Below are positions 21,593 to 32,426 of a stretch of 64,000 nt of DNA, in pieces. The stretch spans positions 372,001 to 436,000 of the forward strand of contig JAHDVF020001304.1 in NCBI GenBank assembly GCA_022606425.2. Reading direction: 5' to 3'. Made by a program: the position numbers and the translations under genes. The stretch's first letter is position 1, and each line of letters starts with the position of its first letter. The DNA is from Lepidostoma basale. Taxonomy: Eukaryota; Arthropoda; Insecta; Trichoptera; Lepidostomatidae. The notes beneath the pieces were generated by a model. It was given only the letters and a program-made list of their open reading frames with translations. It was not told the origin of the DNA and ran no database searches.

Positions 21593-22844
21593 TTGTAATA
21601 TATACAACACATTCTAACAAATGTTACTCGGTTTATTTTAAGCCCCGATTTAGTTATTATTTTGATGATCAGACCAATCTTTAATTTATTATAATATAAT
21701 AGGAAATAAGGAGGTAGTGGTGTATTGCTAGTTAATTAATGTTCAATTAAGACAATATGAAACATTATGTTAGTAAAATGTAATTCTTTTGTCATATGTT
21801 TATGATTTTTTTTGTGATAAGACTGCTTTAATTATACAGAAGTTGATTATTGCAAGAATGTGTCTTTTAAAATAAATTTGCTATGGATCTTGCGACCAAA
21901 CTACAAATATTTGTGAACATCGTTAGATCATATGCTATTTATTAAAATGTGATGAAAATAGTGGAAAATTTGTTGTGATATATTTGTTATGAAATCATTT
22001 TTATTTCTTTTTATGTATTTATTTATGATATAATTCAAATTTTAATACACTACTATCTATTATAATATAATACAAAGTGGTTGATTATTGTATTGGAAGT
22101 GTTAAGAAAAAAAAATGGTAGGTTAAAACAAAATTTATGTGTACCTACTGAAACAATTAAAACTAGAACTTCAATTGGTTTATTGGTAATTGGCACACTG
22201 ATCAGCATTTTGTGCGACAAGAGTACAAAAATGTCATGACACATCAACTTTATTGAAATAAATGAATAATCTAGTGAACAAGAAGTTTTTGGATATGTTT
22301 ATATGTAGATATCACTAATTCAGATTTTTTAAAGAACATATAACATATGTTAGAAATGTGAATTGTATTAGCAAACATGATTGAATGTACCTGTTATATT
22401 TTAACAATTATTTTCGAGAATTCTAAAAGAATCTAATACGAAGTTATGAAGACTATTATATTATTTGAGTAATATTCGTGAACTATGTATAATTATTTTT
22501 TCGAAGGTTCCTTTTTGAAATATGGAAGCTGAATGACGGTTTGGATGATAAATATGTGTATATAGGAGAATATGTTTTGTCTCCAGTAGCCCTTTTTTTT
22601 CTTGATGACTACATATACCTACATCAAAATTGTGCAAATTTAAATAGTTTGTAAAAGGTTACTTATATTGATATGTTCTTAAGAAATTACAATGTAACAC
22701 ATACAATACCAAAAAGATATGTATGCAATTGTGAAATTAGTTTATTTTAATACTCACGAAGGAAATAAAGATCAAAAGGATGTACTTTCTCAAAACAGAA
22801 TTAATATTTATTGAAGTATAACTACATATAATAAATAAAAAATA
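21593..22844. other. ABCG 3' flank and convergent gap to RIOK1
   Basis: AT-rich, 1.25 kb between two convergent stops. Probable 3' UTRs of both genes; an AATAAA for RIOK1 on the minus strand lies at 22807-22812, and AATAAA-like words for ABCG near 21870. Nothing else recognised. Confidence 0.5.
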
Positions 22845-25800
22845 TTATTTTTTAGCCTGTTTTTCTTTTCTCTTTTTAACATGTTTTTTCACTTTTGTTT
22901 TCCTCTTCTCAGCTTGTAGGGATTTTGTAGCCTTTTTCCTATTTTTCTTACTTTCTGGAGATTCATCTCTAGGTCTGCCGCCATCTTTTCCTTTGGGTTC
23001 TAAAACAAAAATAAATGTGTAGTAGCAATCAGATCAATATAAGCTAATTTATTCTTCTTCTTCTCGACAGTACATCCCGGTATGGGATTTGGCCTCCGAC
23101 ACGATAGTTCTCCATTGTCTCCTGTCCCTGGCCATCCCTCTCCATTCTCCAGGTCTTTTTAGTTTCTCTCAGTAATTTTCTTGGTCTCTTTTCGCATGAC
23201 ATCTATCTGGACATAATCTTCGGTGCTTTGCCATCTGACATTCTTTTTACATGGCCAGCCATTGAGACTTACACTCTCACCATTGTTTCCTGGTTATTAT
23301 TTTGCTGAATTTCTATTTACATCACGACAGCATGAGCCAAATCGATGTAAAGGGTATTTATAGCTATCATAGTGATTCTCGTGACACGTGATAGGTAGCT
23401 AATCTATCGCCGTTTTATTGTTACGTGAATACTACACCAGACCAAAGACAGTGTGACAATCACATTGCCCTCGCCGGGAATCGAACCCGGAACCTTCGGG
23501 GTGGCAGTCAATGCACTTACCACTCGGCCTCGAAGGTCGTCGTCGAAGGTTAATCAGTACTTGTAGCTCAAAATTTGGTTTAATTCTGTAAGTCTCATCC
23601 TCCAGTGTGGGTCCAAAAATTGATAGATTGCTTTCTTCTCTCTGCTTTAAGAACCACCATTCACAGCCTTAAGTGACTACCGGTCTTGTATATCAACAGT
23701 TTGGTACATCTGCTAAGTATCTTAGACTTCAGAAATTTCTATTTCCTGCTAAGAGACGGATATTCAGTTCTTCTGCTAACTTATTTTTGGAGTTGAGGTA
23801 AAACCCAGATAGGTGAAGTGCTGGATCTTTTTGTACATACGTTGTTTTATATATATTTGTTTTGAGGGATATTTTGCTTATGCATGCCAACCATATACTT
23901 GCTTTGGAGGCATTTATTTAAAGGAAAATTAATTATAATAAAGACAAATAATTCCACCTAAACTTTCAACAAAAAATACTTTTTAAGTTAATAAATAAAA
24001 ACACAAACCACGTTCTTCATCGGAGTTGTCTGAGCTTTCGCTGCTGTTGGAAACATCTTCTTCTGTTGCTTTATCTTCCAAAATTTCTGGCGCAGTAACC
24101 GCTCCTGATAAATCTGATTTCAGGCCTGTTATGGTCTTGTACACGAGATGGTCGTCAGTTCCCTGTTTGGCTAACCGGATATCTCTCTCTACATCGACAA
24201 CCTAATTTATAAAAATAAACAATAGGTAAGTTAAAATTGATTTCGGGAAATATTTGATTTCATAAATTATTCAAATAATTACTTTTATGATAATATTAAA
24301 ATGATATATTCATTAGTCAAAGTCATACCATAAAGTTATTGCTTTCTACGAAATTAATACAAATGTAAACTTATAGTTGTATATAACCATGGTATGGTTA
24401 TTATAATTGATGCCAACTAGATTCACTTCGACCCAAGCTTCATCAAGGTAGTACAATACAGTTATTTTACTGCTCTGATGAAGCTTAGGGCCAAGCGAAA
24501 CTAGTTGGCATAAATTATAATAACCATACCGCATACAAAGTGATTTATTATTGTATATCTATAAGTTTAAAATGTCAAAACACAAAGTGAGTGCTTCATA
24601 TGAAGATTTGATACTAATGAACAATCATATAACTTGAAACAAATATATTAATTAATTTAGATAAAAGATTATCTGTATAGATACCTCAGCTAAGCGTTTG
24701 GGGATGTAGGCATTTTTAAAAACCTCCTCTTCAATTTGTTCCTGGGCTGACATCTCATCATAACTCCTGTTAGAAATATTTTCCGAAACTTTATCTAGAT
24801 ATTCTTCCATGTTAGAGTCCGTGATGCTAAGGTCAGTTATGAAGTCGAATAGTTCCTTGACAGTCATTGTGGCCACTCCCTTTTTTCTGAAGAAATCGGA
24901 AATATTTGTGCAATCTTTTCTAAGAAAGAGTAATGCCTGAGGATGGTCGTGTTCAACAGACTGGGAGACATCGATGACCACTATCTGCCCATCATGGTAC
25001 AGAAGATTGAACTCGGATAAGTCTGCATGCACTAGTTTACATTTGTTGTACAAAGTCCACATCATGATGACGCAATCTCTGTACAAGCCTCTTGCTTTAG
25101 AAGAAGAAATTTCAACATCCTTTAGTTTCGGAGCCGGCCATCCCATCTGGCCGATGAAGCCCATGAGCAAAACGTGGCCACGCAATAAAATAGGTTCCGG
25201 AACATTGAGTTTGGCTCCGTGCATCCTCACCAAATTTCGCATTTCTTTTTCAGCCCAAGTCCTGACCATTTTTCTAGGGTTGGATTTACAGTAACCATGC
25301 CTGAAACGATATTCTCCGGTGACATATTTATCACGGTCCTTAAACACCAAAATAGAGGTTTTGTAAATTTTGATAGCGAAATCTTGGCCTGTTTTCGATG
25401 TTGCGTGATAAACATTGGCTTCTTTACCAGTTGATATACATCCGTTGACCTCGGCGATCATTCCACGATTCAGAAGTTTAAAAAGAATCATTCTGGTGCG
25501 AGGGTCCATGACCTGCTCCACTGTGGCCCTGTCTTGTTTATCCTTCGTTCTCATTCTCTCTCCATCAGCTTTCTTTGAACTCACCATCAGAGAATTGGCG
25601 GCGTAACTAGATAACGCTGGTCCTTCATATTTATCAATATTAATTCGATTTGTGAATTTCTTAAACAGTTTATCTGTTGGTTGGTAATTCGTAATCTTGT
25701 TTGAATTAGCTTGAGAATTAACATGATTCAACGTTTTCAACTTGTTGTCGCGGCCCACCTCCCACTCGTATAATCCATCGTCAGAGAAATCATCATCGCT

Positions 25801-26093
25801 GTCCTCATAATCTTCTTCCTCATTCGCTAAATTTGTCAGAACCAATTTGATTTCCTGTAAATTCAAAGAATTATAAAAATTCGAAATGGAACAAATAAAA
25901 AAACAATACTTGTAACACACGACCGTTATTTATGGCTTATAAATGTTACATTTTTCTTCTACGGACAATAAAACTTTATCAAATATAAATAAGTGAGGAC
26001 CAATATTTCTTCTTCTACCTGAAAGGCCGCCAATGAATCCTTTTTAACCACGCTTTCGTCGTCACTAAATTGACCCTCAACTATTGCCGACAT
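22845..26093 (-). CDS. RIOK1: RIO-type serine/threonine kinase 1 (RIOK1)
   Basis: Four exons on the minus strand: 26093-26019, 25854-24685, 24201-24009, 22999-22845 (stop TAA); 1,593 nt, 530 aa. RIOK1 is an atypical kinase/ATPase needed for cytoplasmic maturation of the 40S subunit. An acidic N-terminus ([16 protein letters not shown]) is followed by the RIO domain: nucleotide loop [29 protein letters not shown] with the RIO1 flexible loop, catalytic loop [11 protein letters not shown] and metal-binding [13 protein letters not shown]. The C-terminus is acidic/serine-rich ([12 protein letters not shown]), then very lysine-rich. The start is the first ATG of a short exon ([13 protein letters not shown]) near WBP11. 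Intron 3 (23000-24008) contains an antisense LINE and a SINE; intron 2 contains palindrome F1. All key kinase residues look intact. Confidence 0.95.
23045..23875 (-). mobile_element. LINE fragment (RTE-like) in RIOK1 intron 3, split by a SINE
   Basis: In the RIOK1 sense direction, translations resemble the C-terminal third of an RTE-type reverse transcriptase with a GAA-rich tail end (plus strand TTCTTCTTCTTCTCGACAG). The piece 23550-23870 appears to be the upstream part ([26 protein letters not shown]), separated by SINE S1 at 23312-23545. Very decayed. Confidence 0.5.
23312..23545 (-). mobile_element. tRNA-derived SINE (family S1)
   Basis: Minus strand: tRNA-like head with box A region (AGTGGTAAGTGCATTGACTG) and box B GGTTCGATTCCCGGCG, body GTGTGATTGTCACACTG-like, 3' segment TTTGGCTCATGCTGTCG. 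Nearly full length. Confidence 0.85.
24376..24540. repeat. Palindromic repeat F1 with the best hammerhead-like core
   Basis: Inverted arms share GGTATGGTTATTATAATT and TGCCAACTAG. The + strand core has a consensus hammerhead order: CTGATGA (24475-24481), A, GCTT-AGGGCC-AAGC hairpin, GAAACTAGTT (to 24506). Neighbouring bases can pair as stem I: TGCT/GGCA next to the core (one G-U) and GTTATT/AATAAC beyond an internal loop. The opposite-strand copy (24447 to 24412) is degenerate (TTGATGA, GAATCTAGTT). In RIOK1 intron 2. Confidence 0.7.
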
Positions 26094-26502
26094 AGCGAAC
26101 AATGCTCATAGAAACAAAAGAGCGGCTTTTATTAGGGTAACAATCAATTAATTATCGATTCTATTCTATTTCACAACATTGTGAAACACACGTGGTGAGA
26201 AAAATCTGACACTTTTGTCAGGTTGACAGTTCAATGATCAGTGTTGCGTGTATAAAAAATACTCAATATCACCTCTAATAACGAATTATTTTCGAGGGTA
26301 ATCTCTGAAGATGGTCCTAAAATGTCTAATACAAAATTTTAAAATCAGGACGTCCTTATTTAGATTCACTCTGACATTGTTTAGTCTGTGGTTATAAATG
26401 TATAACTTTTGGTTGAATTGAGATTGAGATGCGGTTTTCATGATATATTGGGATATTTCCTAGATATTATTTAATTTGCATAAAATAAAATCAACTTTCA
26501 AA
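26094..26502. promoter_or_regulatory. Shared (bidirectional) promoter interval of RIOK1 and WBP11
   Basis: 409 bp separate the two divergent start codons and must contain both 5' UTRs and core promoters. No clear TATA box was assigned; the sequence is AT-rich. Shared control is an inference from the spacing. Both genes are housekeeping RNA-metabolism genes. Confidence 0.6.
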
Positions 26503-29265
26503 ATGGGACGACGTTCTATAAACACCACTAAAAGTGGTAAATATATGAATCCAACGGACCAAGCAAGTAAGTAATTTTTTTGATATTCTTGATTTTCTTA
26601 TTAATGTTTTTAACATAATTATATACATTGTTTTATAAAGATACTTATTATTTTTTTATCCCATACTGGGCAATATTATTTGGATGTGTAATTTATACAT
26701 TATATCTCATAATATTGAATATTTAATTCATCTGTTCGTTAATTCGTTACAAGTCAAAATTTTTCCTTTTACAGGCTTTAAAATATTGTGAATTCTGGTT
26801 TTCCTATAACTTCGTTGACTAAAAGTGTAAAAAGAAATGTTTCCTGTATGGTTTTTCACACTGATTGGTTTTTATTACAGGAAAAGAAGCAAGAAAAAAG
26901 GAATTGAAAAAGAATAAACGACAAAGGCAAATGGTGCGTGCTGCGGTTTTGAAGATGAAGGATCCCTCCCAGATCCTTGAGGAATTAGAAAAGATAGATG
27001 AAATGGGTAAATCATCCTTAGTATATTGAAATTATGTTAAACACGTTTCAGCTAAAATAATTTCAAATAGAAATATGTATGTGTTAATATTTCAAACAGA
27101 TAAAATAAGCAACTCTAATCTGTTATCATTGGATATTTTTTTATGTTATGATTAAGTTTTTTTTCTTAATATTTCAAATAATCTTGTATGTAGTAGAAAA
27201 TTTAATTTGGTTCTATTTTGGCCTGTTTTAGAATATAATGTTTTGCAACCTTCACCGTTAAATGAGAAAGTTTTGAAGGAAAAACGAAAGAAATTGAAAG
27301 AAACCCTGGATCGTGTATTAAAAATGTATGTAAGTAAGTTTTTGTCTAGTTTTTGATGTTCAACATGGAAGTAAGTAAATTTTACTTAATGTCTTATCCC
27401 TGAACACTTAGTATTAATAACTATTTATTCATACCAAAATTTTTGATAAACAAACGGTATTAAGAATTTCAAAATTATACATTTACAGTACAATCCCGAT
27501 TTTCCGGGGTCGGATTAACCGGGAAGCGGATAATCCAGGACACTTGAATTGTATTATAATTTTTTTAATTTGAACAAAAAAACCGAACCGTCCGGTCAGT
27601 GGATTAGACAAGCTCGCTACCACTGGGCTGTTGAAAATACCTGTGAAATTTCTATTGCGTATAAACTGCAATTCTTATATATTAGAAATTTCTTTATTAG
27701 CATTATATTATATATATTCTGCCTTTTTCTCAGAATTAGTGCTCTTTCTTACTTTGACTAACAGTGACTCCTAAAGGTTATTATATTCATACACAGTCCC
27801 ATCCCAAAATCAATTTCCCAAGTCTTGCTCTCCCCTTGTTAGTGTAGCTATTTCGAGATATTTTTATACATTGCACGCCATTGGTTAATTTCCAGTGAAA
27901 ACGTAACATCTAATTGAATTTCTTATCAGTAAAATTATTTTTAATGACATTTAATGATATTTAAAATTTTGCTTAATGTTTTTATTTATTATTAATATAT
28001 TTATTTTGTTGAATAGCTCTTTAGCTCTACTGAAACTAATCTCATGGTATTCATAGAATACATTATAAGGGCCTTGGACAATGGTTGAGTGTTCATATAA
28101 TGATTTCTCAAAGGCCTTTCATACTGTGAACCACGACATTCTTATGCCAAAGCTATCTCAAATTGGATTCTCTTCTAAGTTGATTATGTTTTTCATTAGT
28201 TACCTTGAGGGGAGAAAACAATTTGTCCCATATGGAATTTTTTAATCGGAACCTTTTCTTTTAAATTCAGGGGTGCCACAAGATTCAAACCTAGGCCCAC
28301 TCCTCTTCACCGTCTTCATAAATGATATCGCGAAGGTGTTAAATTTCTCGCCTATAATCGGAAATTAATATTATTGTTAACTGGAGTCATAGTAATCAAA
28401 TGCAATTCAATGTCTCTATGTGCGTTATGCTATCTTTTACGAGAGCATTGAGAACTGTGTATCATAGATACACAATGAAAAACCAGCAACTAGCACACGA
28501 TGAGAGATCTCAGGATCATCTGTGAGAGTAGGCTGACTTTTTGTGTACATATTGAGAGGATTTGTGACACTGCACTAATGATGTTGGGCTTCATCGTTCG
28601 GACCGGAAGGGTTTTCAGATATCCCAATGTGCTCAGAGTCCTATACAACACATTGGTTCGGAGCAGACTCAATAGTGGTTCTGTCATATGGAGTCCCTAG
28701 AAGAGCAATTAGTCTGCTGAACGCGGTTTCCTCGGAGATTGGCGTCTTTCGTATTAGTGAAAGTACGTTCAGAAGACAAATACTCTTGATTTAGAGTATC
28801 TTGTGTTCCTAATGTCGAACCATCTCTCATGCGTTCCTGATATTTAATTGTATATATTATAGTTTATCTGTACTAAATAGATGCCCTAAATATTGATATT
28901 GTTTGTAATGTCTGTTGAGATAATAAACTGATTTTATTTGATTTACATACGAGTACTTCTGCACAGCACTTGGCGGATTTATTAGTTTTATTCGTAATTA
29001 ATATATTATTTTCCTCACAGGATAAAGACGAACCCGAAAAATGGGTGGAATTGAAACGTCAGGAATCGGAATATGAAAGGAGAAGAAATGCTCTAGCCGC
29101 ATACCACGAGTCGGTGAGACATGCTCAAGCTGTGCAGATTGATGACATCCCTCTTCCTACCCTCCAAGTTAGTACTCTAGAAATAATATTATGTTTACAA
29201 TATATTGTAGGAAACATTGAGGGGAAATGGTTGTTGGATTAAAATGCCTGTTCCAAAAATTAAGT

Positions 29266-29300
<35 letters not shown>

Positions 29301-31292
29301 ACACAACAGGTCGTTTGGACCCAATTACTGTGTACAATTTTTATTTTTTAGCTATTATATTGATTCTCGTGACATGTGATAGGTAGCCAATCTATCGCCA
29401 TTTTATTGTCACGTGAATTCTACACCAGACCAAAGACAGTGTAACAATCACACTGCCATCGCCGGGAATCGAACCCAGGACCTTCAACATGGAAGTCAGA
29501 GCTCGTAACCACTCTGCCACGAAGGTGTTATTAAAGTGCACTTTAAGTTTCTCTCCGATACGACACTGAAGCCACGGTTATCAAATATTCTAGCAAAGAT
29601 GCAACAGCAAATATTACCTAACTTAAAATACAAATTATTTTATTTACAATGAATTTACTGGTCTGTAAATTATTATTTCGATGAACATTTTTGTTTGTAT
29701 TTTATTGTCATGTCGAATGCATTAATAACCTTGTAAAAATAATATACAAAGATAAACCATAGCCGATTGTATCACTGTTCTGTTTCAGGTTCCTGATAAC
29801 TTATTGTTCGGAAGCGTTCCTTCCCAAATTCCGCTGCCACTGGAACTTACTCCATCTATTGTGCCGATGCCCCCAACTAAGCCCATTGGCATTTTAAAAA
29901 AGGACTCCTACTATAAAGTACGTCAACATTATTGCATTTCAATTGTTATACTAAAATTTCAAGTTTATATCACTTCACTTTACTTTAGTTTTTCTCTACC
30001 AAAGATTGGTATTTAGCAGTGTGTTTGGCCAACACTGTTGAATAATGTTGATTTTTTATGAATTAAAATGTTGTTTCCACTTGCATGTGGAAAAAGCATT
30101 ATTGCAGTTTTATAATAAAATGTGCATCCAATTATTTTTTCTTTACAGGAATTAGCTTCTGGACTGGAGCCTCCTGGCGTGCCCCCGGGACCACCGCCCT
30201 CGCTTGCTGACTTGGAAATTGAAGATCCTGATGACAATGAGAAAAACATTTCCCGGCGAAGTGGCCCAAAAACATTAAGATTTTCTGATCAAATTGAAAG
30301 TGAAAAAATGGTGAGTATTACTCGAAGGTAATTAATTTGTGCACAATTGTATAGTAATTTCAATTGCATTACAATTAGTTACTTTGTTACAGGATGTTGT
30401 TAATCGTCAAAATAAACCAGATTATGAGTCTCATCCAATGGATCAAGATGACCGGATACAGGATGCAGATGAGCGTGGGCCCTCGTCCAACACAGCTACA
30501 GCTGCATCGGCAACCAGCAAGCCTACTTCCCTGCAGCAGAGGATGCTCGCCCTTTCGGGACAAAATATTGATGAGTTTATGAAAGAAATGGAAGAAGTTC
30601 ATAAGAAGCGAGAGTTAGATCGTGCTGCAGATTTAAATTCCAGACTGGAAAGACAACAGGAGGAATCAAACAGTGAGGATGAGGATCACCCGGTGGATAA
30701 AGATGAAAGAATGGCTATCCCTCATTTGATGTGTCCCCCGGGAACCACAGGGATGGAAGGACCTTCGATGTCTACACATCCACCTCCTCTCATGGGGACT
30801 ATGCTGCGGCCTCCACCTCTGAGGCCTCCTCCTCCTGGCCTGCGGATCCCCCTTCCGCCGCGTGCACCTCCTGGCCCGCCACCAGGACTGCCCCCGCGCC
30901 TCATCCGCCTTCCTCCCGGCCCTCCTCCAGGCCTTCCGCCGCGAGGCCTGCCCTTGCCCCGTCCACTGAACCAAAACATCTCCCAGCATCCGATTTCACT
31001 GCCTCTACCAGTACTCTCGGCTGCACCTCAACTTATAAACAGAAAAGACGGACCTCCGCAGAGCGTTACTATCACGGCTAAGCCCCAGATCCGTAATCTC
31101 TCCGCAGATGTTACTCGGTTTGTGCCCTCAGCTTTGAGAGTCAAAAGGGAGGATAAGAAGGCGAAGCCTGGCCCAAGAGGGCCCATGGTGGACGTCAAGA
31201 AGGCCTTGGATGTTACACAAAAGCCTGTTGGAGTGCCGACCAAAGATGATGCATATATGCAGTTCATGCACGAGATGCAAGGACTCTTGTAG
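26503..31292 (+). CDS. WBP11: WW domain-binding protein 11 (WBP11/NpwBP/SIPP1)
   Basis: Seven exons: 26503-26566, 26881-27006, 27232-27329, 29021-29167, 29789-29917, 30149-30310, 30393-31292 (stop); 1,626 nt, 541 aa. WBP11 is a nuclear spliceosome-associated protein that binds WW-domain partners such as PQBP1 and also protein phosphatase 1. The N-terminus MGRRSINTTKSGKYMNPTDQ is nearly invariant in animals, followed by a basic coiled region (ARKEARKKELKKNKRQ, MVRAAVLKMKDPSQ). Proline-rich PPGPPP/PPGLPP ligand motifs occur in exons 6-7, the exon 7 stretch being very GC-rich. The C-terminus (DDAYMQFMHEMQGLL) is the family's conserved end. AATAAA words at about 31324 and 31357 are likely poly(A) signals. 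Intron 3 (1.7 kb) carries a Tigger-like relic and a Jockey-like LINE; intron 4 has a SINE. Confidence 0.96.
27486..27790. mobile_element. Tigger/pogo-like terminal fragment in WBP11 intron 3
   Basis: Begins TA|CAGTACAATCCCGATTTTCC and continues with GGATAATCCAGGACACTTGA, homologous to the right end of the element at 13367-15274. The other end is not clearly identified, so the right border is approximate. Confidence 0.65.
28060..28945 (+). mobile_element. Jockey-like LINE remnant in WBP11 intron 3
   Basis: Decayed RT-like sequence: SYDFSKAFHTVNHDIL-like residues near 28095-28140, then RDLRIICESRLTFCVHIERI, MLGFIVRTGRVFRYPNVLRV and LYNTLVRSRLNSGSVIWSP at 28500-28698, the region after the RT catalytic core in Jockey-clade elements. 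The 3' tail (CTGCTGAACGCGGTTTCCTC to AATAAACTGATTTTATTTGA) matches 60.99-61.25 kb. Confidence 0.75.
29266..29297. repeat. Poly-T tract of about 30 bases
   Basis: Uninterrupted T run, likely the poly(A) tail of an antisense retroelement, just before a SINE. Confidence 0.8.
29335..29527 (-). mobile_element. tRNA-derived SINE (family S1), truncated
   Basis: Minus strand: CTTCGTGGCAGAGTGG-type tRNA head, box B GGGTTCGATTCCCGGC, body to ATCACGAGAATCAATA; the 3' segment present in other copies is missing and replaced by T-rich sequence. Confidence 0.8.
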
Positions 31293-32426
31293 TATTGCTG
31301 TTAAGTTTGTTTTAGTAAACTGTAATAAATTTTAAATGATTTTATGACACTGAAAATAAATTGTAACTGAAAAATATTGTTTTGTTTCTATTTCAATAGA
31401 GGCGTCGACTAAGGCACATTTCACAGTCAATGTTCCGACCAGGTCCAGTTACTCCGGAGGGATTACTATTATAGCTGTGCCAGATTCCAAAATAATTGGG
31501 GGTTATTTTTAATTTTTTTATCAAGGGCTCACTATACCCAGGTTTGATTTTAAGTGAAAAAAGTGAGAAAGTTATAAAGACATTTTTGAAAATTTGTTCA
31601 TATTAGTACCAAAAACAACTAACAATTTTCTTAAAAAGTTTACCTACATCTAGTCAAGCTGTAAAAAAGAACTGCTTAGATAAAATGACACATTAATTTG
31701 ATACCTGAACATTAATCATTAAGTAATCTTAATCAATACTCGCAAAATAAATCATAAATTGTTAGTGCAATGCAACATGATCTTTTTGTGGAAATCCCTA
31801 TATACTGATTAATGAGGGGTGCAAAAATAAAAGAGAAATGCAGATTATTTTCTTACATGTACCATATATATTTTTTTAACTTATCATATTTTTTTCGTGA
31901 ATAAGCTGGAAATAATATAGGTAGGATTCGTCAGTTTAATTGAATTTTTTTTTAATTCTTAGGAAAGGAAACGATAAAAAGATTTTTTTTATATGCCCGA
32001 AAACCGTTTGTAACAAATTTATTAAGAGAATATTCTCGAATGACGAAGATTTGTTGGACCGCATGTTGTAAACATACGTTTTTGCCTAGAATCAATACGA
32101 GACATTTTAATCCTTTAATAAATTACAGTTTCAAGATGTTTCACTCCCCAAAACGTTACGAAAATATAATAAAAGGCAAATAATTAGATTACGCATCCCG
32201 CCACCGCCACCACTATCATGCGTCACGCATAAAAACAAAATCCAATACATTCCATTTCAAGACTCAATGAACGGGAAGACAAGTTATGGTTGTCTCTTTC
32301 GCACTAACGGCAGACATGGTGATAAAAGGATAATAAATCGTGCCGTATTTCGCTTCTGCTTCTAATCAGACTTGAATTGCGTTGCGGTCATTCTGTCGCG
32401 ACGTCATTTCATGCGAAAGTCTCGCG
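31293..32426. other. WBP11 3' flank and ADAP upstream region
   Basis: AT-rich without recognised repeats. The last 270 bp are richer in GC (CCGCCACCGCCACC near 32200, GTTGCGGTCATTCTGTCGCG near 32383) and probably hold the ADAP promoter and 5' UTR. Confidence 0.45.

Noticed and set aside
30666..30989. Minus-strand Arg/Gly-rich ORFs in WBP11 exon 7
   Set aside because: Antisense of the proline-rich coding region; no independent support.
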